A stretch of DNA of 46,367 bases from Granulicoccus phenolivorans DSM 17626 = NBRC 107789 = JCM 15570 (GCF_000423085.1 NZ_AUHH01000034.1:1-46367), one strand, 5' to 3'. Shown: positions 1 to 8,700, numbered from the stretch's first letter. The notes: generated by a model not told the origin, from the letters alone. Translations and numbers: made by a program.

Positions 1-240
1 GGTCCTGCAGGGCCAGCGAACCCGAATCCGGCCCGCGCCGCCGAAACTCGGCCCGCGGCCCCGAAGTCGGCCCGCAAACCTGAGCCCAGCCCGCCCCTGG
101 CGCGGGGGTTACCGGCGCTCCGCGGGGCTCTATTGAGTACGCGGGTCCTGCAGGCCCAGCGAACCCGACCCCAGCCCCAGGTACCGAAGCTCGGCCCGCG
201 CCCCCGAAGTCGACCCGCGAACCGGCCTGCTACAGCGACC
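1..240 (-). repeat. Two copies of a dispersed GC-rich intergenic repeat (family R)
   Basis: Two related copies begin at 1 and 144, each opening with GGTCCTGCAGG followed by a run of short GAACCCG, CGGCCCGCG and CCGAAGTCG-like blocks. Their spacing is 143 bp. Read on the minus strand they match the repeat cores near 21.6-22.5 kb (GCGGGTCGAGTTCGG blocks ending at a CCCTGCAGG centre). No convincing gene lies in this stretch; the short open frames here are by-products of GC-rich repeat DNA. The left end is cut by the window. Confidence 0.7.
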
Positions 241-292
241 CCGACGGCCGGCGCTCCGTGGTCCCGAGCACCCGGAGGACACGGGTACGCAG

Positions 293-1192
293 TCAATCCG
301 GATCCCGCAGATCGGCACTGACGAAGCGGATCATCCGCCAACCCAGCTCCCGGATCCGGTCCTCGCGCGCCTTCTCCCGAGTCAGCACCGCGCCGGGGTC
401 GCTGCCGTACTTCTGCCGACCGTCGTACTCTCCGACGACCCGATGCTCCTCCCACCCGAAGTCGGTCCGGGCCACGAACTCGCCGTTGACCTGCAGCGTC
501 AGCTGGAGTCGCGGAATCGGGATTCCGGCCAGTTCGAAGGTGGCCCGACACCGGGATTCACCAGGCGACTCGGCCCGCGGATCGGCGAAGAGCACCGCCC
601 GCCGAGCGGCCGGGTTGCCGTGGTGGCGCCGCTGCCGGAGCCGGCCCAGCAGGTCCGCCCGGACCGACTCGGCCGCGTCCGGGTCGCGCCGCAGCGCGGC
701 ATCGGTGACCGCCACCGCATCGGGGAACGGGAGGGTGCGGGCCAGGTCGAGCACGGTCCGGGAGAAGGAAGTGGCGGCAATCCCGGACAGGTCGACCACC
801 TCGGTATCGGGCAGGTGGGCCTGCCGCAGCCGTCGGGTTCGGCTGCAGTATCCCTGGCCCGCTCCCGGGCGCAGCATCGCGAGCACGCCCAACTCCCGCG
901 CGGGCACCGGAAGCCCGTGCAGAATCGCCGCCGTCTGGTGGCTGGCCACGGTACCCAGTGCCAGCGGAAGCGCGGAGTACAGCAGCAACCGGTGCAGGTG
1001 CTCGGCCTCGTCGGTCGGCCAGGCATCGAGGGGTTGGCCATCGCTGACCCGAGGACGGCGAAATCGGCCCCGGCGGAGCCGGACCAGGGAGCCGTCGGCA
1101 CAGGCCCGGCGGATCATGTCGTGGGTGTACCCGCGGGTGCGCAGATTCTGGGTGGTGAAGATCTGTTGGTCCACGGCTCCAGCAGACCTCAT
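293..1192 (-). CDS. AbiEi-type antitoxin/DUF559 (Vsr-fold) protein, C-terminally truncated
   Basis: 299-aa protein. The N-terminus has the winged-helix shape of AbiEi-type antitoxins (FTTQNLRTRGYTHDMIRRAC, then LVRLRRGRF). The C-terminal half is DUF559-like, with an ESPGESRCR segment and a D...GEYDGRQKYG motif typical of PD-(D/E)XK/Vsr-fold nucleases. It is a paralogue of the gene at 14796-15728 along its whole length. I start it at the ATG at 1192 because the paralogue begins at the equivalent residue; a longer frame to 1378 runs into repeat DNA. The stop TGA (293-295) falls where the paralogue has Ala, and matching residues (LRTRVL against LRIRVL) continue in frame beyond it, so the last helix appears lost. 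Function is unproven: the family includes abortive-infection and orphan regulator-nuclease proteins. Confidence 0.75.
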   Translation of the reverse strand: MRSAGAVDQQIFTTQNLRTRGYTHDMIRRACADGSLVRLRRGRFRRPRVSDGQPLDAWPTDEAEHLHRLLLYSALPLALGTVASHQTAAILHGLPVPARELGVLAMLRPGAGQGYCSRTRRLRQAHLPDTEVVDLSGIAATSFSRTVLDLARTLPFPDAVAVTDAALRRDPDAAESVRADLLGRLRQRRHHGNPAARRAVLFADPRAESPGESRCRATFELAGIPIPRLQLTLQVNGEFVARTDFGWEEHRVVGEYDGRQKYGSDPGAVLTREKAREDRIRELGWRMIRFVSADLRDPD

Positions 1193-1324
1193 CCGTACGC
1201 CGCGGCGCTGCCCTCGAACGGGGTTGTCCACAGGGCAATCCGACCAATTTCGCTGGCCGCCCACCTTCGCCGGCCGGGCCGGTGTGCGGGCCATCGGAGC
1301 GGTCCGCTGGCCTTGTTTCAGTAC

Positions 1325-1450
1325 GCGGTCCCTGCAGCGCCAGCGATCACGAACCACGCCCGCGAAACCGAACCTCACCCCGCGGAACCGACCCTCGCCC
1401 CACGAAACCGACCCCCACGCCTCGCGAACCGCCCGACACCCCCGCCGGAA
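1325..1450 (-). repeat. Decayed copy of dispersed repeat family R
   Basis: The stretch opening GGTCCCTGCAGCGCCAGCGA at 1327 resembles the copies at 1 and 144 (one-base indel near the CTGCAG centre) and continues with CGCGAAACCGAAC-like blocks. It lies in the same orientation as those copies, so the AbiEi/DUF559 gene at 293-1192 sits between direct copies. It fills the gap between that gene and the LuxR-type regulator. Confidence 0.55.
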
Positions 1451-1462
1451 CCGACCTACCGA

Positions 1463-3847
1463 TCAGCTGCCGTGATGCAGCGCCGTCAACTCCGCGCGCG
1501 AGCGTACGCCCAGCCGGGCGTACACCCGGGTGAGGTGATACTGCACCGTCTTCACCGAGATGAACAGACTGGCCGCCACCTCACGGTTCGACATCCCCTG
1601 GACCACCAGCTCGACCACCGCCTGCTCCTGCGGGGTCAGTTCGGTCAGGGACTCCGAATCCCGGCTCCGGCTGCCCGCCTTGAGCTCCCGGTCACACTTG
1701 TCCACATACCCCTGCGCCCCCATCGCCAGGAACCCCCGCCGGGCATGCGACAACTCCGCCTCCGCCTCCCGGCGTTTGCCCGCCCGGCGCAGCGCCTGGC
1801 CGAAGGCGTACTGGATCCGGGCCCGGAGCAGGGACAGCGGCAGGTCCGAGATGACCGCCAGGGCCGACTCGAAGGATTCCCGCCCCCCGGCCACATCGCC
1901 CCGGCTGAACCGGATCCGCCCCCGCGCCGAAGCCATCCGGGCGATGCTCGAGCGATGCCCGCGCTCGGCCGCCAGGGCCTCGTGCGGCCGCAGAAATTCA
2001 TCGGCCTGATCGGTCTGCCCGACCGCGATCAGCGCCACGGCGTACAGATCCTGCCAGGGCCAGAACCCCGGCTCGTCGATCCCGTGATACCGCTTCAGTT
2101 GCGCCAACGGCTCCATCGCCCGCAGCGCTCCGGCGTAGTCCCCCTGAGCGGTGAACACCTGGGCGCGCGCCATCGTCATCGCCACGTGCATCCCCTGGTA
2201 GTCCGTCCGCACCGAGGCCGCCCGCGCGGCATGCCGCTCGGCGGTCGGGATGTCCCCGCGCAGGGCGGCGATCTGCGCTCCGGCCCAGTGCACCAGGGGC
2301 AGCGCGACATTCTGTCCGGTTTCCTCCAGGATCGGCAGCGCCCGGTCCACCGCCGCCTGGGCCGCGCTCAGGTCACCCAGCGCGAGTCGGGCGTGGGCGA
2401 GCCAGCCGTAGGACCACAGCGACACGCGGGTCGAGCCCCGCCAGGCCGCGATCGGCGCGGACATGTCCAGTTCATGGGCGGCCAGGGCGACCCGGTCCAG
2501 GGCCAGATGCAGCCAGCCCTGCCCCATCATCGCGCGCTGGCCCTGCGCCCCACCCAGCGAGGACCGGGTGACCCGGCCGTACGCCGCCAGCGCCTCCTCG
2601 GTCCGCCCCTCCCCGCCCAGGCCCAGGCCCAACATGGTGTGCGCCTCCAGGCCCGACGGCACCGAGGGCAGGGCACCGTCGGCCAGTTCGATCGCCCGCC
2701 GGCCCCAGGTGATCAGTTCGGCACAGTTCCAGTCGACCAGGTTGTGCAGCGTGAGCCGGTGCGCGATCGCCGAACGGGCCGCGCGGTCCTCCTCGGGAGC
2801 CATTTCCCAGGCGCGCCGCAGCAGGACCCCGGCCTCGTCGCGGTGTCCCAGCAGAAGTTGCTGGTAGCCCAGCACCGCCTCCCGCATCGGTGAGGCGGGG
2901 GCCGGCTCCAGTTCGGGGGTCAGCGCCAGCACTTCGAACAGGTTGCCGTAGCTGACCTTGGCATCCAGACAGGACACCAGCCGCCGGGCGGCCTCCGCCT
3001 CGGTCACCGACATCCGCGAGGCGGCCAGCCACGCTTCGCCGGCCCGCTCCCACGCCCCCTCGCTGGCACATTTGGCGGCCCATTGGTCCATCGCCTCGGC
3101 CACCTCGGCGTCGGGACCCCCGATCGCCAGCGCCCGTTGCTGCAGCCGGGCCCCGGTGTCGGTGAGAATCTCGGCGGCCCGGGAGTGCAGTTCGCTCTGC
3201 CGGGCCACCCCCATCAGTTCGTACGCCGCGGCCCGGGCCAGTCGCGAGCTGAAGCCGAGCAGGCGGCGCAGCGCGGCCCGGCGTACCTGGAGCAGGCCGA
3301 GTGCCACGGCGCGATCGACCACCGGCAGCGGCTCCTCCAGCTCGGCCAGTTCGGCGACCTCTTCGACGCGGGACCAGCGGCCGATGGTCGCGCACGCGTC
3401 GACCAGTCGGCGCACCTGTTCATCGGCCTCGTCCAACAGGGTGCGCATCTGCTGCAGCGCACTGTCGGTGGGCGGCAGCGGGGCGTCCAGCGCCTGCCAG
3501 GTCTCGGGGTCGTGGGTGTTCAGCAGTTCCAGCAACTGCTCGGCCGAGCCGTCCACGTGCCGGGCCAACCGGCGGGCATTCGCTTCCGGGATGCTGATGC
3601 CGGCCGCGGCGGCGAGGGCCTGGACCCCGGCGGCATCCAGATGTTCGGGATAGGCGGGAGTCTTCGGTTCGACCACGGGTGCGGGGACCGGCACCGCTGC
3701 CTGGGCGTCCGCGACGTCGAGGGACTCGTCGTTGTCGTCGGGAGCGGCCACGGGGGCAGTGGCCGGGGCAACCGCGCCGGACAGGGGAAACACCTCGTCG
3801 CCCTCCCCTTCCCCCGACGCCGGGCGAGCCGGAACGGGGCGGACCAT
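1463..3847 (-). CDS. benR: LuxR-family transcriptional regulator of the benzoate cluster (BenR-like), without NTPase domain
   Basis: 794 aa. The C-terminal ~55 residues are a LuxR/GerE helix-turn-helix (ELTPQEQAVVELVVQGMSNR, then FISVKTVQYHL). The bulk is a long helical TPR-like region as in LAL-type regulators, including the segment that normally follows the ATPase (ARRLARHVDGSAEQLLELL). The N-terminal ~85 residues are an acidic Pro/Ala-rich linker with no Walker A or B motif, so the STAND ATPase half of a classical LAL protein is missing. It follows the benC-benD fusion by 31 bp on the same strand. A LuxR-type BenR accompanies benABCD in Corynebacterium glutamicum, which supports the name; the inducer is not visible. 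The start is the ATG at 3847; upstream in-frame codons overlap the fusion gene. Confidence 0.75.
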   Translation of the reverse strand: MVRPVPARPASGEGEGDEVFPLSGAVAPATAPVAAPDDNDESLDVADAQAAVPVPAPVVEPKTPAYPEHLDAAGVQALAAAAGISIPEANARRLARHVDGSAEQLLELLNTHDPETWQALDAPLPPTDSALQQMRTLLDEADEQVRRLVDACATIGRWSRVEEVAELAELEEPLPVVDRAVALGLLQVRRAALRRLLGFSSRLARAAAYELMGVARQSELHSRAAEILTDTGARLQQRALAIGGPDAEVAEAMDQWAAKCASEGAWERAGEAWLAASRMSVTEAEAARRLVSCLDAKVSYGNLFEVLALTPELEPAPASPMREAVLGYQQLLLGHRDEAGVLLRRAWEMAPEEDRAARSAIAHRLTLHNLVDWNCAELITWGRRAIELADGALPSVPSGLEAHTMLGLGLGGEGRTEEALAAYGRVTRSSLGGAQGQRAMMGQGWLHLALDRVALAAHELDMSAPIAAWRGSTRVSLWSYGWLAHARLALGDLSAAQAAVDRALPILEETGQNVALPLVHWAGAQIAALRGDIPTAERHAARAASVRTDYQGMHVAMTMARAQVFTAQGDYAGALRAMEPLAQLKRYHGIDEPGFWPWQDLYAVALIAVGQTDQADEFLRPHEALAAERGHRSSIARMASARGRIRFSRGDVAGGRESFESALAVISDLPLSLLRARIQYAFGQALRRAGKRREAEAELSHARRGFLAMGAQGYVDKCDRELKAGSRSRDSESLTELTPQEQAVVELVVQGMSNREVAASLFISVKTVQYHLTRVYARLGVRSRAELTALHHGS

Positions 3848-3878
3848 TCGGCCCGCCCCGTTCCTGGGATCAATCGGT

Positions 3879-6569
3879 TCAGCCAAGGTCTCCGCCGGCC
3901 ACCGGGAGGGTCGTCCCGGTGATGTAGGAGGCCTCATCGGAGGCCAGGAAGCAGATCGCTGCCGCCTGTTCCTCCAGGGTGCCGTACCGCTTCAACAGCG
4001 AGGATTCGATGGTCTGATCCACCGTGACCTGGTGCCAGGCCTCCTGCTGCGGATTGGTCGGCTCCCCACCGCGCGGAACCCGCCGCGGCGGCGCCTCGGT
4101 CCCACCCGGAGCGGTGGCCACGACCCGGACACCGTGCTTGGCGGCCTCCCAGGCCAGCGACCTGGTCAGCGCCGCGACCCCGCCCTTGGCGGCCGCGTAC
4201 GGCAGCCGGTTCAGGCCGGTGGTGGCGACCGAGCCGACGTTCACGATCGTGCCCTGCCCCGCGGCGTACATCTCCGGGAGGACCGCACGGCAGGAGTACA
4301 GCGTCGGGAACAGCGAGCGCCGGATCTCCTTCTCGATCTCGTCGGGGGCGTACTCCTCGAACGGCTTGCGCCAGATCGTGCCGCCGACCACATGGATCGC
4401 GATGTCGACCCGCCCGAAGCGCCGGATGCAGGCATCCACCGCCGCTTGCGCGCCTTCAAAGGTCTCCATATCGGCCAACTGGGACTGGGCGTGCGCCCCT
4501 TCCCGGTCCAGGCCCGCGGCCACGTTCTCGACCAGCTCGGAGCGGTCCACCAGCAGCAGTTCGCCACCCTCGGCATGGATCCGGCGGGCCACGGCCTCAC
4601 CGATTCCCTGGGCGGCACCGGTGATCAGGACCGCCTTGCCGGTGAACCGGCCGGTGGTGCTGACCGTCCGGGCCTGCTGATCGGCCATCGCCCGCCGCAT
4701 GGTCATCTGCGACCGCTCGGCGTGCGCGATGAACAACTGACGGGTCCGTTCCCGGTCGCCGGCCTCGATCGCGTTGACCATGTCGACGTGATCCTTGGCC
4801 ACCAGCGGGTGACACCAGTGGGCGTTCTTGAGCGTCGACTCCATCTCACCCTTGACCCCCAGGCGGGTGTACGCCTGCCGCAGGTGATCGTTACCGGTCA
4901 GGGTGAACAGGTAGTCGTGGAAGGCCGCGTTGGTCTCGGTGTAGGCCATCGCGTCGACGAACTGATCTCCCTTGACGTAGGGCAACGTGGCCTCGGCCAG
5001 CATCCGGTAGCCCGCGACCTGCTGGGAGTTGATCCGTCCCATGACCAGTTCCAGGGCACCCAGTTCGAGGGCCCGGCGGGCCTCGAAGATGGCGTCGGAC
5101 TTGGTCACCGGCGGATGCTCCTCGCCGATCTCGTAGCCGTCGGTGGTGAGGTCGGCCGCACCGGGCACGAAGTGCGCGGCGATTCCGGCCGGCTGGTCGC
5201 CCCCGACCGAGGTGATCTCGGCCGCGGGGAACATTTCCTCGCCCATGATGGTTCGCGAGCCCTGGACCGGAGCCACGTCGGCGTTCGGTGCCAGCGCGGT
5301 GGTTTCCCCGCTGAGCTGCGAGCCGTACATCTCCTGGCCCATCAGGTCGCGCATCCCGAAGCCGTCCGGGATACCGCCACCGCCGCTCGCCGGGGCCAGT
5401 TCGGCCTCGGGGAACATGCTCTGCCCCATCACGCCACGGGCCTCGGCACCGGCGTACTGGATCTCCCGGGTCGCGGGAACCCAGAGCGGCGCACCGACGG
5501 TCTGCTGGGCCTCCACCAGTTCGTCAGCGGTCGGCTCGGCGACCGCGGCCACCTTCGGCGCGGACGCGGAGGTGAACTTCTCGTAGTAGAAGCCGTTCGG
5601 CTCGACCCCGAGATCCTTCACGTGGGTACGCACCGCCTCGACCATCGGCGGCGGACCGCACAGGTAGATCGCCGCGTCACCGGAGTGCAGGTGCGTGTCG
5701 GAGATGATCGACATCACGAAGCCGACGTTCTTGGCCGTGGTGTTCGGATCGGTGACCACGTAGTCCCAGGTGAAGTTGGACAGCTTCGAGGTCAACCGCT
5801 CGAGTTCGTCGATCTCGACCACGTCGCCGTCGGTGTTCACGCCGTAGACCATGTGGACCGTACGCGGGGACCCGTGGGCCTCCATCGACCGGAGCATGGC
5901 CAGGATCGGCGCCAGGCCGGTGCCGCCGGCCACCATCAGCAGCGGGGTGTTCGTCTCGCGGAGGAAGAAGGAGCCGTGGGGACCGTTGAAGGTCACCTCG
6001 TCCCCCACCTTCGCGACCTTCGAGGCCCACTCCGAGCACAGACCGCCGGGGACGATCTTGATCAGGAACTCCAGCTCCTCCGAATCCGGTGCGCTGGAGA
6101 AGGAGTACGAGCGGGTCTCGTCGCTGCCGGGGATGGTGATGTTCACGTACTGCCCGGGCAGGTAGGCCAGCTTGTCCCGGTTCGGGATCTTCATCCGCAG
6201 CCGGGTCACCGTCGGCGAGAAGTGATGCACTTCGGTGAGGGTGCCGGTGAAGGTCGCCGACTGGGTCTTGGCAACCGCCGAGGTGCACGCGATCTGCAGC
6301 ACCATGTCCGACTTGGGCCGGGCCTGGCACGCCAGGACATAGCCCTCCGCGGCCTCCTCCGCGCTGAGGGCATCCTCCACGTAGGAGCCCGGATCGAACT
6401 CACCGGACTCGCAGAACGCCTTGCAGGTGCCACAGGCACCGTCGTTGCAGTCCACCGGAATGTTGATCCGCTGCCGATACGCCGCGTCGGCGACGGTCTG
6501 GTCGTCGGCAACATTGATGAATCGGGTCACACCGTCCTCAAAAGACAGCGCTACCTTGTAGTCCGTCAT
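3879..6569 (-). CDS. benC-benD: Fusion: benzoate dioxygenase reductase (BenC) - FCD-like domain - cis-diol dehydrogenase (BenD)
   Basis: 896 aa in one open frame. Residues 1-95 are a plant-type 2Fe-2S ferredoxin (Cys41, 46, 49, 81). Residues 103-335 are the FAD/NAD reductase (RSYSFSS 153-159, GGTGLA 215-220, CGPPPM 304-309). Together these are BenC, which passes electrons from NADH to BenAB. Residues 379-455 carry three MGxxMF/Y repeats. Residues 492-630 look like an FCD helical domain of GntR regulators (AAFHDYLFTLTGN, then KDHVDMVNAIEAGDRER). Residues 641-896 are a short-chain dehydrogenase (GAAQGIG 651-657, Ser780, YAAAK 791-795), the BenD that oxidises the benzoate cis-diol to catechol. 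BenC is about 340 aa and BenD about 260 aa in Pseudomonas. From memory actinobacterial BenC is often longer, so the middle domain may be ancestral and the BenD join the newer event. Confidence 0.9.
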   Translation of the reverse strand: MTDYKVALSFEDGVTRFINVADDQTVADAAYRQRINIPVDCNDGACGTCKAFCESGEFDPGSYVEDALSAEEAAEGYVLACQARPKSDMVLQIACTSAVAKTQSATFTGTLTEVHHFSPTVTRLRMKIPNRDKLAYLPGQYVNITIPGSDETRSYSFSSAPDSEELEFLIKIVPGGLCSEWASKVAKVGDEVTFNGPHGSFFLRETNTPLLMVAGGTGLAPILAMLRSMEAHGSPRTVHMVYGVNTDGDVVEIDELERLTSKLSNFTWDYVVTDPNTTAKNVGFVMSIISDTHLHSGDAAIYLCGPPPMVEAVRTHVKDLGVEPNGFYYEKFTSASAPKVAAVAEPTADELVEAQQTVGAPLWVPATREIQYAGAEARGVMGQSMFPEAELAPASGGGGIPDGFGMRDLMGQEMYGSQLSGETTALAPNADVAPVQGSRTIMGEEMFPAAEITSVGGDQPAGIAAHFVPGAADLTTDGYEIGEEHPPVTKSDAIFEARRALELGALELVMGRINSQQVAGYRMLAEATLPYVKGDQFVDAMAYTETNAAFHDYLFTLTGNDHLRQAYTRLGVKGEMESTLKNAHWCHPLVAKDHVDMVNAIEAGDRERTRQLFIAHAERSQMTMRRAMADQQARTVSTTGRFTGKAVLITGAAQGIGEAVARRIHAEGGELLLVDRSELVENVAAGLDREGAHAQSQLADMETFEGAQAAVDACIRRFGRVDIAIHVVGGTIWRKPFEEYAPDEIEKEIRRSLFPTLYSCRAVLPEMYAAGQGTIVNVGSVATTGLNRLPYAAAKGGVAALTRSLAWEAAKHGVRVVATAPGGTEAPPRRVPRGGEPTNPQQEAWHQVTVDQTIESSLLKRYGTLEEQAAAICFLASDEASYITGTTLPVAGGDLG

Positions 6570-6597
6570 TGGACCACCTTTCTGGGGTCACGCGCGA

Positions 6598-7116
6598 TCA
6601 GATGTGGTAGATGTCCACGACGTGGTGGATGTAGTCGTTCTTCAGAGCGACGGTCTTGCGGCGGATCAGCGGGGACTCACCACCGAAGTCGATGGTGTAG
6701 AAGCTGGTGCCGTAGTACGGGTCCACCGTGTTGTAGCGGAAGTACATGGTGTGCCAGTTGAACCGGACGTCCACCAGGTTCCCGCGACGCTCGATCACCT
6801 CGACGTTGGTGATGTTGTGGCTGGTCCGCGGCTCCGGGATGGAGGTGGCGCTGGAGCGCTCGGTGCGGATCCGGAAGACGCGGTCGGACAGACCGCCCTT
6901 GTTCCCGTAGTACATCAGCGACATTTCCCGCTGCGGGTCCTGGGTCAGCTTGCCGTTGTCGTCCCAGGCCGGCATCCAGAAGACGACGTCGTCGGCGTAG
7001 CAGTCCAGCCAGGTCTCGAACTCACGGTCGTCGAGGTAGCGGGCCTCGCGGTAGAGGAACTGCTCGATGGTGGTCTGGTCGATCTGAACCTGGTTCTGCG
7101 ACAGGGTCTCGGTCAT
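6598..7116 (-). CDS. benB: Benzoate 1,2-dioxygenase beta subunit
   Basis: 172 aa, the usual size for the small subunit of aromatic-ring hydroxylating dioxygenases (SnoaL/cystatin-like fold). Typical features are the N-terminal IEQFLYREARYLDDREFETW helix, WLDCYADDVVFWMP, and HNITNVEVIERRGNLVDV. The subunit is structural and holds the alpha3-beta3 hexamer together. It lies 29 bp after benA and 28 bp before the BenC-BenD fusion, consistent with one polycistronic message. The start is the ATG at 7116. Confidence 0.93.
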   Translation of the reverse strand: MTETLSQNQVQIDQTTIEQFLYREARYLDDREFETWLDCYADDVVFWMPAWDDNGKLTQDPQREMSLMYYGNKGGLSDRVFRIRTERSSATSIPEPRTSHNITNVEVIERRGNLVDVRFNWHTMYFRYNTVDPYYGTSFYTIDFGGESPLIRRKTVALKNDYIHHVVDIYHI

Positions 7117-7145
7117 GATGTGTGCTCCTTTGATTCCGTCGCGAT

Positions 7146-8510
7146 TCAGCGGGTGCCGTTGGATCCGTGGGATCCGTTGTTCTCGTCAGCGGTGGCCTTG
7201 CGCATGACCTCGAGCCAGTAGCCGTGCTGGACCGGGTAGAGGCCCTCGTCCTCGTTCTTGACGCCGGAGGAGATGACGTGGTCCATGCCCAGGGACTTGG
7301 CGACCTCGTCGGGACCGTCGACCCAGTGCTTGGCGCCGCGGCTCATGTCGTTCCACGGAGCAGCGGTGGCCTGGAACGTGAACTGGCAGGAGCGGAACTC
7401 CTCCAGGTCGTCGGGGGTGGCCATGCCCGAGGCGTTGAAGAAGTCCTCGTACTGGCGGATCCGCTGGGCGCGGGCCTTGTCGCTCTCCCCCTTGGGTGCG
7501 ATGCAGTAGATGGTCACCTCGGTCTTGTTCACCGCGAGCGGGCGGAAGTGCCGGATCTGGGTGGAGAACTGGTCCATCAGGTACACGTTGGGGTACAGGT
7601 TCAGGTTGCGCGAACCCTTGACCATGAAATCGCCCTTGGCCTCGCCGAACTCCTTCTTGAGCTCATCCAGCTTCTCGGCCAGCGGACGGGACTCCCAGTT
7701 GGCCGCCCAGGTCCACAGGCACAGATGTCCGTGCGGGAAGGACCAGGTGCCACCGCCGGACTTGCCCCACTTGCCGGCGTCGACGGTCTGGGTGGTGTTG
7801 GTGGACTCACCGCTGGAACGGCGCGAGGTGGTCGCGGCGTAGTTCCAGTGGGTGGCGGTCACGTGGTAGCCGTCGGCACCGTTCTCGGCCTGGACCTTCC
7901 AGTTGCCGTCGTAGGTGTAGGTCGAGGCGCCGCGCAGCACCTCCAGGCCCTCCGGCGACTGGTCGACCAGCATGTCGATCACCTTGGTGGCGTCACCCAG
8001 GTGCTCCTCCAGCGGGAGCACGTCGGCGTTGAGGCTGCCGAAGAGGAAGCCGCGGTAGGAGTCGAACTTGGCGATGTGGGTGAGGTCGTGCGACCCGTCG
8101 ACGTTGAAGGTGTCCGGGTAGCCGGCGTCGTCGGGGTCCTTCACCTTGAGGAGCTTGCCGTCGTTGCGGAAGGTCCAGCCGTGGAACGGGCAGGTGATGG
8201 TGAGTCGGTTGTCGGTCTTCTTGCGGCACAGCATCGCGCCGCGGTGCGCACAGGCGTTGATCAGCGCGTTGAGCTTGCCGTCCTTGCCACGGGTGATGAC
8301 GACCGGCTGCCGACCGATGTAGGTGGTGAAGTAGTCCCCCGGGTTGGGAACCTGCGACTCGTGGGCAAGGTACAGCCAGTTGCCCTCGAAGATGTGCTTC
8401 ATCTCCAGTTCGAACAGTTCCTCATCGGTGAAGATGGACCGGTTGGCGCGGTAGATGCCTTTTTCCCGGTCGTCGATGATGGCGTTGTCGAGATCCAGAT
8501 GAGTGGTCAT
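7146..8510 (-). CDS. benA: Benzoate 1,2-dioxygenase alpha subunit
   Basis: 454 aa. The Rieske 2Fe-2S centre is Cys87-x-His89 and Cys107-x2-His110 ([17 protein letters not shown]). The mononuclear iron site is visible as [10 protein letters not shown] with Asp213, His216 and His221. It carries out NADH-dependent cis-dihydroxylation of benzoate at C1/C2 together with BenB and the BenC module. I chose the ATG at 8510 because an AAAGGG ribosome-binding site lies 6 nt upstream and homologues begin near this residue; the frame open to 8606 adds only unlikely residues. It is the first gene of the ben operon. The catechol-cleaving genes needed downstream are not in the window. Confidence 0.95.
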   Translation of the reverse strand: MTTHLDLDNAIIDDREKGIYRANRSIFTDEELFELEMKHIFEGNWLYLAHESQVPNPGDYFTTYIGRQPVVITRGKDGKLNALINACAHRGAMLCRKKTDNRLTITCPFHGWTFRNDGKLLKVKDPDDAGYPDTFNVDGSHDLTHIAKFDSYRGFLFGSLNADVLPLEEHLGDATKVIDMLVDQSPEGLEVLRGASTYTYDGNWKVQAENGADGYHVTATHWNYAATTSRRSSGESTNTTQTVDAGKWGKSGGGTWSFPHGHLCLWTWAANWESRPLAEKLDELKKEFGEAKGDFMVKGSRNLNLYPNVYLMDQFSTQIRHFRPLAVNKTEVTIYCIAPKGESDKARAQRIRQYEDFFNASGMATPDDLEEFRSCQFTFQATAAPWNDMSRGAKHWVDGPDEVAKSLGMDHVISSGVKNEDEGLYPVQHGYWLEVMRKATADENNGSHGSNGTR

Positions 8511-8636
8511 GCGAACCCTTTCAGTGGCAACGATGGCACTGTGACCGCCAGACCGGCGGCCCCACTTGTTGGCCTTATTCTGCGCACGCTCCACAGCGGA
8601 ATGCACCGGGGGATGCCCTAGCGGGCACCTAGGCTA

Positions 8637-8680
8637 CCCTTGGATTACCTACAAGGGGCCCAGGAGGGGTATCAGACCCC
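8637..8680 (-). promoter_or_regulatory. Candidate operator region upstream of benA
   Basis: Two inverted repeats lie 127-170 bp upstream of the benA start: CCCTTG-N9-CAAGGG at 8637-8657 and GGGGT-ATCAG-ACCCC at 8666-8680. They sit in the intergenic region divergent to the gene at 8736. The first has the symmetry expected for a dimeric helix-turn-helix protein such as the LuxR-type regulator encoded downstream. That link is inference; I could not place a convincing -35/-10 pair for benA. Confidence 0.4.
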
Positions 8681-8700
8681 GTACTAACCTTGCCGGGGAT

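Noticed and set aside
293-1450. Complete AbiE toxin-antitoxin module
   Set aside because: No nucleotidyltransferase toxin (AbiEii) gene lies beside either AbiEi-like gene; they are orphans fused to a DUF559 region.
1-1450. Insertion sequence or transposon explaining the flanking repeats
   Set aside because: No transposase motif or terminal inverted repeats with target duplications could be found; the flanking repeats are direct and imperfect.
258-2893. Long plus-strand open frames of 405 and 816 codons over the AbiEi/DUF559 and LuxR genes
   Set aside because: They are antisense shadows in GC-rich DNA with Arg/Pro/Gln-heavy composition, while the minus strand encodes recognisable domains.
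3732-6761. 1009-codon plus-strand open frame across the benC-benD fusion
   Set aside because: Antisense shadow; no domain is visible and the opposite strand encodes cofactor motifs throughout.
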